Part shown: piece by piece, positions 36,201-46,689 of the stretch
Numbering within the stretch: position 1 is the first letter of the stretch
Layout of the letters: every line of letters begins with the position of its first letter
NCBI RefSeq assembly: GCF_016086655.4
Contig: NC_052136.2
Span: 14,694,001-14,758,000 of the forward strand
Length of the DNA: 64,000 bases
Reading direction: 5' to 3'
Source of the DNA: Lepeophtheirus salmonis
Lineage: Eukaryota; Arthropoda; Copepoda; Siphonostomatoida; Caligidae
The notes under the pieces: generated by a model
The model's input: only the letters and a program-made list of their open reading frames with translations
What the model was told of the DNA's origin: nothing
Database searches by the model: none
Position numbers and translations under genes: made by a program

Positions 36201-37099
36201 CAGGAGGGTGTCCACGATAAATTGGAACTATCTTAAAATTCAACCTGCTTGATAAAAATGGAATTTGGAGTGTATTTGTTAATATGAAAAAGTTAGACAT
36301 GATATTAAACAATAAATTTATTCAACATGTCCTCCCTCAGCAGCCACCATCTTCTCCATCCTGCCCCTAAAGAATTTGCATGCCCTGATGACTTCTGCGG
36401 AATCGACAGCACTCCAATCCCTCATAATGGAGCCCGGGACCTCTTCTCTCTCCTTGGCAAGCCACCTGTCATTCTGAACGTTGTAGATTCTGTCGACAGT
36501 CAAATTCTTCACGTCGGAAAAGGAGATGATTCTTCCTCCATGGCTCTTCAGGTCATTGAGGAGACGCTTACCGTTGGTGAGCCTGGTGGCTTTTATGGAT
36601 GCCGTGAGGATGTGTTGTTTCGCCATTTGGTATGACCTGTACCCGAGGTTCTCATTCACAGCCTTGGAGACCAGCTGCTTGCTCACTCCACGGTTCTTGG
36701 CCAACCTGTATAAGAAAGTCCCCGGCGAAGCCTTGATGGACTTCCGGAGGTCTTCAAGGAAGCGGGGAGTGCAGATTCGGTCACTTCTCATGTTGTGGGC
36801 CTTGCGGCAGACCTTCCCCTCAACCTCCCAGGCATTGAAGATCCAGTGTACCATGGTCTTCGGGTAGTTAAGAAGCTTGTAGATAGCAGAGGGCTTGTGT
36901 CCCATGCGAGCCAATTCGAAGATGGAGTCTTTCCCTACTTGTTCCATGATAACTATTCTTTGTTGTCAAAACAAATTGTGGTGGAAGTTATAGTGTATTG
37001 TTCATGCAACCTTTTATATTTGTATGATTTAACCCCGAATATACACATTATGGATCTGGATTAAGTTTAAAGTAATTCCAATTTATCGAGGACACCCTG
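36201..37099 (-). mobile_element. Internally deleted Tc1/mariner element with TIRs and TA flanks
   Basis: The left tip CAGGAGGGTGTCCACGATAA then ATTGGAACTA starts at 36201 after TA. The right tip, in reverse complement, is CAGGGTGTCCTCGATAAATT then GGAATTACTT and ends at 37099 before TA. The match covers about 28-30 bp with a small indel and continues more weakly to about 45 bp. Length is 899 bp against an estimated 1.3 kb for a complete element of this class, because the transposase gene has lost its central part. It directly borders the mariner fragment beginning at 37119. It is the best-preserved mobile element in the window. Confidence 0.88.
36318..36947 (-). CDS. Deletion-derivative Tc1/mariner transposase (209 aa, HTH half plus C-terminus)
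   Basis: An uninterrupted 209-codon frame begins with ATG at 36945-36947, about 150 bp inside the right terminal repeat, and ends just inside the left one. Residues 8-40 (IFELARMGHKPSAIYKLL) form the first helix-turn-helix. Residues 60-105 (RKSIKASPGTFLYRLAKNRG, then VSKQLVSKAV) form the second. ISFSDVKNLTVD at about 141-152 is the first catalytic block with D145 kept, although FSDEK has become FSDVK. NVQNDRW follows at 156-162. After about residue 175 the frame jumps to RDWSAVDSAEVIRACKFFRG and the C-terminal RMEKMVAAEGGHVE. The second and third catalytic acids are therefore missing (family length roughly 340-350 aa), by an in-frame deletion. It cannot transpose, but it might bind the element's ends. 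Expression cannot be judged from sequence. Frames on the other strand here are shadows. Confidence 0.8.
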   Translation of the reverse strand: MEQVGKDSIFELARMGHKPSAIYKLLNYPKTMVHWIFNAWEVEGKVCRKAHNMRSDRICTPRFLEDLRKSIKASPGTFLYRLAKNRGVSKQLVSKAVNENLGYRSYQMAKQHILTASIKATRLTNGKRLLNDLKSHGGRIISFSDVKNLTVDRIYNVQNDRWLAKEREEVPGSIMRDWSAVDSAEVIRACKFFRGRMEKMVAAEGGHVE

Positions 37100-37118
37100 T
37101 ATAGTACTCCATGATATA

Positions 37119-37655
37119 CGAGGGTGGTATGAAAAGTTCCCGACCTCAGCGTGAAGAGGGTAGCACTCGTAAATAAAAGATTGACACATCTATCTCGTAT
37201 CTGTTGAGAGTTACTCGCCAAAGTTGTAGTCGTTTTGGACGCGCAGTTGTTATTATGTAAGAGTCGTTTGAGGTATTTAATGTGAGTGTTTTTGTGAAAA
37301 CGGACAAAATTGAGTATCAAGCAGTCCCTAAATAGATTCAAGCAATAGTAGGCATTTAAAGGCTTGTTGTGTTCAAATTTGACGCGTCTAAGTCAATACA
37401 ACTCGTAGTAAATGAGTCAAAAACAAAAAGTTTCTTGTGAACGATTATTTTGCAGAGCAAAACGCAAAGTACTGTTTGAATGGGTTACGGAGATAGGAGC
37501 ATCTCTGGGAGAAGGGTGTAGAGTTGGAAGGAGACTATGTTGACAATTACAATCAGAAAAAATGTATTGTATCTTTGTTATTTTGATATAATTAATAATT
37601 ATTTAGTTGTAAAAAAAATAGATGTTTGCAAAGTTTTAAGACCTGTCCAGCCATT
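37119..37655 (+). mobile_element. Internally deleted mariner element
   Basis: A mariner-like end 'CGAGGGTGGTATGAAAAGTT' follows TA at 37117. A 5' UTR leads to VSVFVKTDKIEYQAVPK and then a stop, matching the conserved mariner N-terminus (-IEYRAVIK). Near 37448-37550 the plus strand reads DYFAEQNAKYCLNGLRR, a stop, then EHLWEKGVELEGDYVDN, which is the mariner C-terminus (YFA--D--YY--GL-RWEHRWEKCIEL-GDYVE). All catalytic sequence between is deleted. The right terminal repeat is blurred ('AAAGTTTTAAGACCTGTCC' near 37636-37654), so that boundary is approximate. Confidence 0.75.
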
Positions 37656-38700
37656 TCAAATGAGGAAAAGGAGTGGGGTTTTTTTTCCCAGCCCAATACT
37701 TGACTGATCAAATTTATTTGAAGAAATGATGTTCTAATTTTTCAAAGAAATTTATTCGGACATTTTTATACGATAAATATAATTCATAAATATTTTAAAA
37801 AGGATCGTAAATATACACAATGTTATTAGGTTCTTTACTTGATTATAAGACTCTGTAGTGACGGTGGGCTCGAACCCAAAGGAGAAGATGGGCATGCGTA
37901 AATACTCCCGGCCCTATACCAGAAACTTACAGCATTGACAGTCTTTCTTTTTCAAAAAAGTTTTTGATCTTCTATTTTGTTAGAAAATATCATTTCCGTT
38001 TTTTTATTGTTCAATTTCTCATTTTGTTTACTTAACGAATGTCGTACGGTGTTAACTGTACTCGACGATCTTCATACCAAGAGATTCCTTTAAATTTATA
38101 ATTGCACGGAATAAATAAACAAATATCACGTGCTTATTCTTAAAAGGAGCGCATGACGTCATTTTAAATTGAAAAACATCAAGGTGCAAACATGACGTCA
38201 CCAAGCATCAAAGTTAAATTTAAAAAGGTCTAGTTTTCTAAGCAATTTTGTGGTAGGACATTTTGGTTGTACTGAAAATCTGGAGGGGCATGTAGCTATT
38301 AAACATATAATTAATGAAAAGTTGAGAGATTAAAATTATGATGTGATAGTTATTTTTTCCCCACATAAAAAAGTAACTTGTGTAATGACAAGACTTTCTA
38401 TAGTTTAAAAAACAGCAATATTATAAATATTTCAATGCTTAACGCTAGTATATAGCTAACTAAAGTATACTGAGCTTCTGAAAGGTCGTTTATTGATATC
38501 TACTTCCTAGAATGAAAAAAGTTGAACAAAAAACTACTAACTATATGTTGTTCAAATGCTGAGAAAAAAGTTACTTACAATTGAATACCGACTCTACAGA
38601 TGGGTGTTATTAATTGGTAAATAACGTTATTATATAGCTATAAAACGTTGTGCAAACCTGATAGCCCAATGCCACATTTGCTTTGTCCACAGCTTATATA
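37656..38700. other. Non-coding stretch
   Basis: No gene. About 37860-37930 has GGGCTCGAACCC, similar to the pol III B-box of tRNAs and tRNA-derived SINEs on the minus strand, but no tRNA fold could be drawn. Two TGACGTCA sites are listed separately. Confidence 0.4.
38154..38200. promoter_or_regulatory. Pair of perfect CRE palindromes (TGACGTCA)
   Basis: TGACGTCA at 38154-38161 and 38193-38200, each preceded by 'CA', 39 bases apart. This is the consensus binding site for CREB/ATF-type bZIP proteins. No transcription start or gene is visible nearby, so function is unproven. Confidence 0.25.
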
Positions 38701-39316
38701 TACAAGAGTCCTTTGAAAAGTTCGAGAAATTGCACTATTGGCTCGTATCGAAGTTATTTTTATTGAGTGGAATCTCTTGGAAGAACTCACACATACTTTC
38801 AGTCAGATCGGTCTATTTCTGTATGTTTGGTGTTTGTTTGAATTGAGAAAGTGGAGTGATTTTCAAAAAATAGACGAAAAATAATTTCGTGTACTGATTG
38901 AACATTACTTTATGAGAGGCAAAACGCCTCAGGAGACTAAAAAGAAGCTTGATGAAAATTATGGGGACCCTGCACCTTCGATTGGAACAGTTAAAAGTGG
39001 TTTTACAATTTTCAGAGTGGCTATATAGGCACAAGTGACGCTGAATGTACTGGACGCCCTATTCAGGCTACTACTCCAGTAATAATTGATAAAATCCATG
39101 ATATATTGATGGATAACAGAAGTAGTGAATGTGTTTGAGATTGCTAGTGCTGTGGGTATCTCGAGTTAGAACCCGATTTCCATTTATTTTGCAACTGCAA
39201 CAACAACTGCCGGGGCTATGAGCTGGTGGATTCCGTCCGATTCCTTGATTCAAACGAATGCCAAACAAAAAGAAATATACCGATCTGGCTGAAAGTTGGT
39301 GTGTGTTCCCAAACGA
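38701..39316 (+). mobile_element. Mariner 5' half followed by an inverted piece of its own leader
   Basis: The element starts near 38701 with ACAAGAGTCCTTTGAAAAGT, a mariner-type end. The coding part reads on the plus strand FRVLIEHYFMRGKTPQETK, KKLDENYGDPAPSIGTVK and, shifting frame, TSDAECSGRPIQATTPV and IIDKIHDILMD, which is the N-terminal DNA-binding region of a mariner transposase. The sequence then stops matching, with no catalytic residues. At 39248-39316 a roughly 65-bp stretch is the reverse complement of the leader at about 38777-38845 ('CCGATCTG-CTGAAAGT'), which gives the fragment a hairpin structure. It is non-functional. Confidence 0.75.
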
Positions 39317-39319
39317 CCC

Positions 39320-40555
39320 ATGTAATTCGCTAAAATATGAAATGGTTACTCGCAAGGGTTTTGTTGATCAAAATAGAAAGAAACCATATATAAATTATGT
39401 CCCTCGGGTAATTCAAAAATGTAATAAAATGTGACGCTTACATATAGGTATGTATGTATAAACCGAAGTTTATTGTATCTTGTGGCCATTGAAATAACCT
39501 GTGGCACATTACAGAGGAGTACTTTTATGACTCTATACATATTTAGAGTTGTTAATCTACAATAAAATATGACTATTAATGGGTCTATATGATCGAAAAT
39601 ATATTGAAACATTTGGACACATGGAATGTATGGTTTATTTTATATTTTACTTATATTATACATTCTGGAGTTTATCTTCTAATATCCCAGGATTTCCCAG
39701 GTTTTACAACTACAGGGAATTCTCAGAGAATATTCATTTCCTCGAAAAATCCCGCATTCAATTATTTAATAATATAAGCTTCACTTACTGATAAATAATC
39801 GATAAGAAAGTATGTTCAACGAAGTATTAAAATGTCTAGAATGATGGAAATTTAATACAACAAAAATTTAATAGGTTCCTAGTTTTTATGCACCATATCA
39901 AAATTGATAAACATCCATATGTTGTGTACAAGTACAAATTTGCTTTTACAAAATTGCAAAGGTGACATAAAGTTCATGTTTTAATTACAACATCGATTAT
40001 TTTAATAATCAACTATTAATTGACACATTCATTTCATTTTAATCTATTCAAATTAAACAGTTATCATGTATTGATGAGGAATATAATTATGGTCATATGA
40101 ACTTTATGATGTGCCGCAGAATACTTATATTTTAGTAATTTGTATTAAAATTTTCAAAAATTACTCCATTAGTAGTTTGGTCGTTCATTGAATATTAACT
40201 CAATGCATCATCCTCATCCCAAGTAGTGTAAATCCTTTATGTAAATTTGGTTCGCAACTTGTACATTTTTCAAATTCAAGTTAAAAATTGCACAAAATTG
40301 CAACTTGTGGAATGTAGAAAATTGGGAATTTTGTAAAATGCCCGTCACAGCGGGGGTAACTTGATTATAAAACAATTCATTGCTAATCAATTTGATCATT
40401 AAGGGTTTGAATATGATACAATTTCATTACAAGTAATTTGATAAGCTGGTTTATTTTCATTAAATGTTATATTGCATTCACTCGATCAAACTATTGTATG
40501 TTAGGAAATTGTCACGAGAGACTCAATTCTATTTTGAAAAATATATCTCGGCTAA
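39320..40555. other. Non-coding stretch
   Basis: Nothing assignable. The overlapping plus frames at 39579-39791 and 39589-39777 show no domain. The motif GCAACTTGTA occurs here near 40253 and again near 51806-51860. Confidence 0.4.
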
Positions 40556-40559
40556 CAGG

Positions 40560-41165
40560 TTGTCCAGATGGACAGCTGGTTCCTAAGCTGGATCAAAACT
40601 ATCGTCACCACTATCTTGAGTATCAAGGGCCCCTTCTAATATCCTCTGATATAACCTAGTCCACAGGTTGTGCAAGTGAGCCACGAGTCCAAAATGTGGA
40701 TTATTATCCAGTGCCACTACTTCCCTGAGCATCAAGGATCCCTTTTGATATCCCATGATACACTGCACCCCTGGGTCGCGCAAGTTAACCGCTTGTCCAC
40801 AAAGGCAATCAAAACCTATCCTGCTGCTTTTTCTGAGTAGCAAGGACCCCTTCTTATATCCTATGATACACTCCGGCTGTGCAAGTGAAGCACTGGTATA
40901 AAGGTGGACCAGTCCCACTCATTCCTTGAGCATCCAGGATCCTTTTTGGTATCCTTTAATTCACCCTTCTCACGTGTTGTAAAAAATATCCATAGGTTTA
41001 AGAAGTGGATCATTACCCACCTCCACCGATTCCTTGAGCATCAAGGACCCCTTTCAAAATCCGATAATATATCCTAGCCCATGGGATGAGCAAGTGAACC
41101 GCTGGTCGAAAAGGTCATTAGCCACTGCGTCATTGAGCATCAAGAACTATTGACGCACTTTGAAG
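40560..41165 (-). repeat. Minisatellite, about 108-bp unit, six degenerate copies
   Basis: The landmark TTGAGCATCAAGGACCCCTT (variants) appears at about 40616, 40725, 40833, 40926, 41034 and 41133, giving intervals of 109, 108, 93, 108 and 99 bp. Further blocks recur in order: 'ATATCC-ATGATACA', 'GTGCAAGTGAACCGCTGGTC', 'GTGGATCA-TACCCA'. GC content is clearly above the flanks. On the minus strand a frame stays open for 111 codons (40583-40918) and reads GYKKGSLLLRK and GYQKGSLMLRE in successive units, as expected when the unit is a multiple of three. Earlier units carry stops or shifts. No host protein match is recognised. Confidence 0.8.
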
Positions 41166-41169
41166 TACT

Positions 41170-41875
41170 GTCCTACCTCAGTCTCCTTAAACTACTTTGG
41201 GGAGACTTAGATCATCCTGTTTCCTTGTGATTAGCTTTTCTCTCTTGCACTTGACCGTCCTGAGCAGATTGTCAATGTGAGTACTTTAGATACATATTTA
41301 TTTTGTTCTCCGGATATAGATTTTTCATAGAATACCCATTTCTTGTCATCAACCGGTGTTTTCTCTATGCGTTCCACTTCGGGCCTTTCCTGGTCTATAC
41401 ATATTTCCACACATCTCTAATAGATGCTTCTTGATGCTTAGGTAGTCTGGATGGAGATGCCAGCGTTCGCTTCATCCTTCTTAGCACTGACACTGGTGCA
41501 AAGGAGATTGCATAAACGTTGCCTTTTTTATTATTGCTACGACATTTTTATACTTACAGACATGGGATAAAAACAAGACTTGTTCATGTTTTTTTCTAGC
41601 TGTCATTGGTTGCTTAATGAAACCTCATATATAAAAATATGTGGGATATAATTGTACTTACATGTTACCACAAGTTTTGGGTCCCCACGCCTTAGTTCTC
41701 TACAAATAAACGTTGTTATTCCCAGCACTATATCAAAGTATTGTTTTTACAAAAAAAATTAAATGTCAAAATGTACGAAAGTTTTCATTTTCAACTTCTC
41801 TTTTCTTAAAAAAAATTCATTAGGTCAAACTCACCCTGTTCAGAAGAAAGTTTCATTCAAATATGTTTTGACTCT

Positions 41876-41915
<40 letters not shown>

Positions 41916-42695
41916 CAAAATAGAATCCTGCGGACGGTTCTGCTATTCTATCATTGATAATGATAAAAATGAAGAAAATGGGAGAATTAAGAATATATTA
42001 TGGCTACGACTTGCTTAAAATTTGTACTTTCTTCTTAAAATATTATTAAAAGAACACTTAAAATTCACAATATTTATTATTTACTTAGAGGATCCTGTAG
42101 TTTGAAAATTTGTTTTGAGGGATCCTGCTCAAAGAGAATTTTCCCTGTAATGAAAAACCTTAACACATACATATTCACTCATGAAATCCTCTTCTTAGTA
42201 ATTACCTATTGAATAATATCAATAATAGTTACGTACATATCTAGCTAACCAAGGAATCTCTTTATTCAAACTCTTGAAAAACTCCTTAGCATAAATTACC
42301 TTAGGGGTTCGTTCGTTCCTCATTGAATCCACATGAATACAAATGGATCCCCAAAAATAATATATATTCTTTTTTTGAGGAATTCAATGTTGATTATTCA
42401 AACAGCTAATATATGCTAATTTTCAATGTACACATTGTATTAGATATTATATAGGTATAAAACATGATACATCTTTATTGTATATCCATTTTGAAAATGG
42501 ATTTTTCTTTCAAATCCCAAAGCAACAGTGGATTATTATAATTGATTCAAATGCAAATTTGTTACTCAAGGTGTACCCTAACTCAAAACTGGGGAGAGGG
42601 AAATCTGTTCATGGACTCTTATTTGTTCGAATGACTTCACAATTTTATTCTTTTATTGGACTCCATATTTAAAAAATGTAAATTATTATAATATT
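41170..42695. other. Non-coding stretch with long A-tract
   Basis: About 41400-41520 on the minus strand is GC-richer and reads ISFAPVSVLRRMKRTLASPS without a domain I know; it may be part of the same repeat as the minisatellite. An A-run of about 32 occurs at 41880-41911. No other feature. Confidence 0.4.
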
Positions 42696-42699
42696 AAAC

Positions 42700-42960
42700 C
42701 CCTTCTATTGATTATGTACTGTGTTCCGTAGATATGCTACAACATAGGTCCTCTCTAATTACATACCTATACGTTACTTTAGACTGTTCCGTTTTCGAGT
42801 AAATATATTTTACCCCTGCGCAAATAACTTCTATCATGGGGACAATAAAAAAACTAACTTTCCCAACTTTGAGGCTTGTCAGCCCATTTTTGAAGTGGTA
42901 CATGCCATTTTAATTAAAATAAATATAATTTTTGGGGTCGAAATGAACCATTTTTAAGAC
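42700..42960 (+). repeat. Dispersed repeat family 2, copy b
   Basis: 'GGGGACAATAAAAAAACTAA', then 'GCCCATTTTTGAAGTGGTAC' and 'ATGCCATTTTAATTAAAATAA', match the order seen at 1965-2060. The minus frame at 42712-42903 is incidental. Confidence 0.5.
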
Positions 42961-43199
42961 CTGTTTTAAAAAAACATAAGACAAAATGCAGCCCCACTTG
43001 AGGTAATAATTACTGAATAAAAAAAAATAAACTCAATTTAACAAGGAACTTATTGGTACATATTAGAAAGAAAAGAAGATTGAATAAATATATAAAGTAA
43101 AAAATACGGAATGTGAAATGGAATGCGGCTTAGCAACGAGAGTAAAGAACTACCCGTGAGCGTTTTAGAGACTAAAGTACTAAAAATCTCAAGCGATTA

Positions 43200-43390
43200 T
43201 TATTAAGTATTTAAATGTCAAAAATACCCTTTTTGACTCATCACATCATGCTTGGGATAGGTCAAGAGGCCTAAAAATGGCCTATTTTGTCCAAAAATTA
43301 AAGAGGCTTCTACCCCACCAAAAAGGCCTAAGAGTTCTCCAACTTTGAGACAGTTAATTTGGTGATTGCCCCTCAACAAAAAAAAAATGA
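43200..43390 (-). repeat. Dispersed repeat family 2, copy c (reverse)
   Basis: In reverse complement it shows 'CTCTTAGGCCTTTTTGGTGG', 'GTAGAAGCCTCTTTAATTTT' and 'GGCCATTTTTAGGCC', related to the other family 2 copies and closest to 57800-57960. Confidence 0.45.
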
Positions 43391-43812
43391 ATAAAAAAAT
43401 CCTTGTGCAGAGAAAAAAAATCAACTCGAATACGGGGCAGTCTACATGGATACCATTATTATACAATTAAGATAAATGTAACTTTTAATTTTACTTTAAT
43501 ATCGGTGTATTAATCAATATCTAGTTATTAAAAAAAAAAGACTAGGTCGGTTCTGATAGAACAAAAGGGTAAAATTCCTTTTTAATAATTTACAACCTTT
43601 CCACTAATTGAAAATATAGTGGAAAATAATAATATATCCACAAAAAGAAGGGACGTCGTTTAACAACTTCAACCATGTCTGATGTACTTTTTTAAAGTCA
43701 GGATTAATACCTAGTCATTTACACAAGTAATTTTATAAGATCAAGGAATTCATTCCCCTTTGTGGTAGTGTGGCTTGGTTTCAACAGGGGATAGGGGAGG
43801 CAATTGTAAATA

Positions 43813-43845
43813 TTACCAGCCCTATATGTAATATAGGGCTGGTAA
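43813..43845. repeat. Perfect 33-bp palindrome (15-bp stem, 3-base loop)
   Basis: TTACCAGCCCTATAT, GTA, then ATATAGGGCTGGTAA: all 15 positions pair. It lies in otherwise ordinary AT-rich DNA, without the U-run typical of a bacterial terminator and with no adjacent gene. Confidence 0.9.
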
Positions 43846-43984
43846 ATAGGGCCGATTATTTTTATCAACCCATAGGACAAACTACAAGTTGCACTAAAAG
43901 TAACCAAATATTGATTGGCATAATAAAAGAAGAATAAATTGATAGATTTGATTTAAAAGTGACTATATGAGGGACAATATTAGT

Positions 43985-44345
43985 TTGAATATTTTTTTTC
44001 AAATCCACAGCTATTCAGAAAAAAATTAATTTTTTCTAAAAAAAAATCAAAAATCCATTGTTTTTCATAGAAAATTTAATTTTTTGAAAAAAAAAAAAAA
44101 GTTTATTTTTTTTGGAAAAAATTTCAAAAAATTTTTTTTGGAAAAAATTTCAATAATAACTTTTTTTTGGAAAAAATTTCAAAAATTGAATCCTTTGTAA
44201 AAAAATTCAAAAAACCATAATAATTTTCAAAAAGTTAAATTTTTTTGGGAAAAAATTTCAAAACCCATGGCTATTCACAGAAAATAATTTTCTTTTGGAA
44301 AAAAAAAATCAGTAGTTAATTTTCAAATATTAAATTTTTTGCACT
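43985..44345 (+). repeat. A/T-rich repeat family 5, body
   Basis: Repeated 'TTTTTTGGAAAAAATTTCAA' blocks interspersed with 'CCATAGCTATTCACA' variants, ending at 'AAATTTTTTGCACTGCTGTA' (44329-44350). That terminal block corresponds to 'TTTTTTGCTCTGCTGCATAA' in the 45.3-kb copy. Confidence 0.6.
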
Positions 44346-45289
44346 GCTGTATAATTTTGTTTATTTCTATCTACGAATGATTCTTATGAATCTTTTTGAC
44401 ACGTTGCAAATGGCGTTTAAAGTAACCAAAATTGATTGCCACGATAAAAGAGTGATACTTTGATGGATTTTTATTTCAAAGTGGCATGTCTCGAATAAAT
44501 ATTCCATACTATAGCTGAAATTCTTGGGTATTTTAACCCATTCCATAAATTTGATACAAAGCCAATAATTTTCTCATATATGTCTATGAATTGTTGAGCT
44601 GTATATACAGGGTAGCTGGATATATATATGAATTACATCTGGCAAGCCTTTTTCCAGTTTGACTAAAGTTAACAAATAGAGTTATGTAATTTCTATTTAT
44701 TCTGGCAAAGTTTCGTTTAGATACGGTAAAATCAGTCATTAGTACCTCCTACTAACTTCTCAGATAGAATAAATTAATTTATTAAAAACGATTTCTATAT
44801 AAAATTGATAGCCTAATTAATAATCCAGTATCTGATTATACCACAAAAGAATTGTCAACAAATTCACTCTTACTTTTTATAAAACGTTTCAGAGTTTATA
44901 GCGATTATCTGCTATTTCTAGTAGATAAAAACCATTTTCAAATGGTTTCTTTGTTAATGGTAAAAAGAAAAAATGTTTTGTCTCTATGGAATTTAAAAGA
45001 TTCTTTTATACTTAAAAGAAGTTAAAGAATAGGAAAAAAGTAATATTAAGCGGTAGAATGTTAACCCTTTAAGATATATTGACTGGTATGTGCTTTACAG
45101 AAACAAAAAAAAAATGTCCATTTCTAATTGTAGACACATACCTATATAGAGAAGTAAATCATTTGATATGCCTGAATGTTATACAAAATAAAACAAAAAT
45201 GGCATTGTAATCCTGACAATTTGAAGGAGAATAACTTGGCTGGCATGACATTTCATATGATGTGTTTGGTCTATTGGATTTTTTTTTTT

Positions 45290-45735
45290 TTTAAATCCAA
45301 TATTTTTTTGTATTTAAAAATTAATAGCTATTGACATAAAATTATATTTAAAAAAAATTAAAATTAAATTTCAAATATTACATTTTAATAAAAAAATTTC
45401 ATACTTTAAATTTTATTAAAAAAGTTCAAATATAAAATTTCAAAAATTTATAGCTATTCACAGAGAGTTAAATTTAAAAAAAAATTAAATTTCTAATATA
45501 ACTTTTTTTGGAAATATTCTCATAAATCTATATGTATTCACAAAAAAACAAAACAAATATTAAATTTTTTGCTCTGCTGCATAATTTGCTCGAATGAGGA
45601 AAAAAAATTCTAGTAAAAAGAAATAAATTCCTTAATTTTTGGGGAAGAGATACAGGCCTTTCATCCCACCTCTTGCAGACGCCCTTGCAGGTATTAGATT
45701 AGGAAAATAAATAGGAACCCTAATCAGATAAAGAG
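45290..45735 (+). repeat. Repeat family 5, near-complete copy 1
   Basis: A low-complexity A/T body is followed by 'TTGCTCTGCTGCATAATTTG', 'TTCTAGTAAAAAGAAATAAA', 'TTTTTGGGGAAGAGATACAG', 'GCAGACGCCCTTGCAGGTAT' and 'AGGAAAATAAATAGGAACCC'. The same series, including the last block, recurs at 46690-47040. Offset between the matched 'GCCCTTGCAGGTATTA' blocks is 1308 bp. Confidence 0.75.
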
Positions 45736-45739
45736 GTTG

Positions 45740-46685
45740 AGAGTCACCTTCATTTTGACACATTTTGAGTTAAGCGACCAAAAAAAAAAATCAGGATTTC
45801 AACATCACAAGAGGGTTTTTGGAACGAAGTTGCGAAAATAAGCAATGCCATTTGTGCATAAATCCTTCTCTTAACGACGTGGCAGGAACCCATATAAAAT
45901 AATCAACGTTTTAATTTTTTATCTGGTATGTCCATCAAGAAAAAGCTTGACTTCGTTGGAGAAATTTTTAATAACGCACTCAAAATGTCCTTTGTTGAGG
46001 AAATGGAACGGAAAATAATTTTAAAATGCATTACAGTGCGTAAAAGCCAAAATTGCCCAAGGGATTCCTTGCTCAACTTTATAAGAGGAATGCCCAACAA
46101 GTCGATTCGACCTATACAAATTGATGGTAACGTCACAATTCAATACGTAAGACAAATAAATAGAAAGATGGATTCATTCAGAGAGAGGCGGCTCACATTT
46201 ACGAGATTTTTGGGGCTATGTCTATGAATTTATTCGAATTTTCAACATATTGGTTCCGATGCAGGGTGATAAAAACACACCTACCTTGGGAAATAATAAT
46301 CATGGTCGTACTCCTGAAGAGAAGGGTTTACTTCTTTTGTAAATCTGCAAGAGAAAAATGCAAATCATTTTTTGTCTGAATGCTGTGCCACGGGAAAATA
46401 CAGAGATAGAATAGTACAAATAGAATGGGAAAAATATAAAATAATTTTAAGAACTAGCCATTTTGCTTTCTTATATTGGTCCCTACCAAAACAAAATCCA
46501 CTATTTTATTTCAAAAGTGGTATTTTATAAATTTATATGTACGAAAACTCCTTTACCACTTACTTGACATGATAACATATGTAAAAGATATCGGTTTGAT
46601 TTGTTCACTTTGGAGGTGTTTTAACTTTTTTTTTTTTGTATCAAATGTTTATATTGTATTAAGAGAAATTTAGTTTATTAGATTA
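45740..46685. other. Spacer between two repeat copies with an unassigned open frame
   Basis: A plus-strand frame at 45928-46227 runs 99 codons (MSIKKKLDFVGEIFNNALKM at the start), and the minus strand is open over 45903-46136 as well. Composition is less A/T-rich than the flanking repeats. I do not recognise either product, and no splice or promoter context supports a gene. Confidence 0.3.
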
Positions 46686-46689
46686 AAGT

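Noticed and set aside
36327..37064. Plus-strand frames of 89-113 codons
   Set aside because: Antisense shadows of the 209-aa transposase derivative and its terminal region.
37048..37341. 97-codon minus frame
   Set aside because: It lies antisense over the mariner leader and N-terminus, which is clearly plus-oriented.
37860..37935. Possible tRNA or SINE B-box (GGGTTCGAGCC on the minus strand)
   Set aside because: The T-arm-like stem has a mismatch, no acceptor pairing was found 70 bases away and no A-box at the right distance.
43813..43845. Considered as a rho-independent terminator
   Set aside because: No T-run follows, no gene ends here and the setting is eukaryotic.
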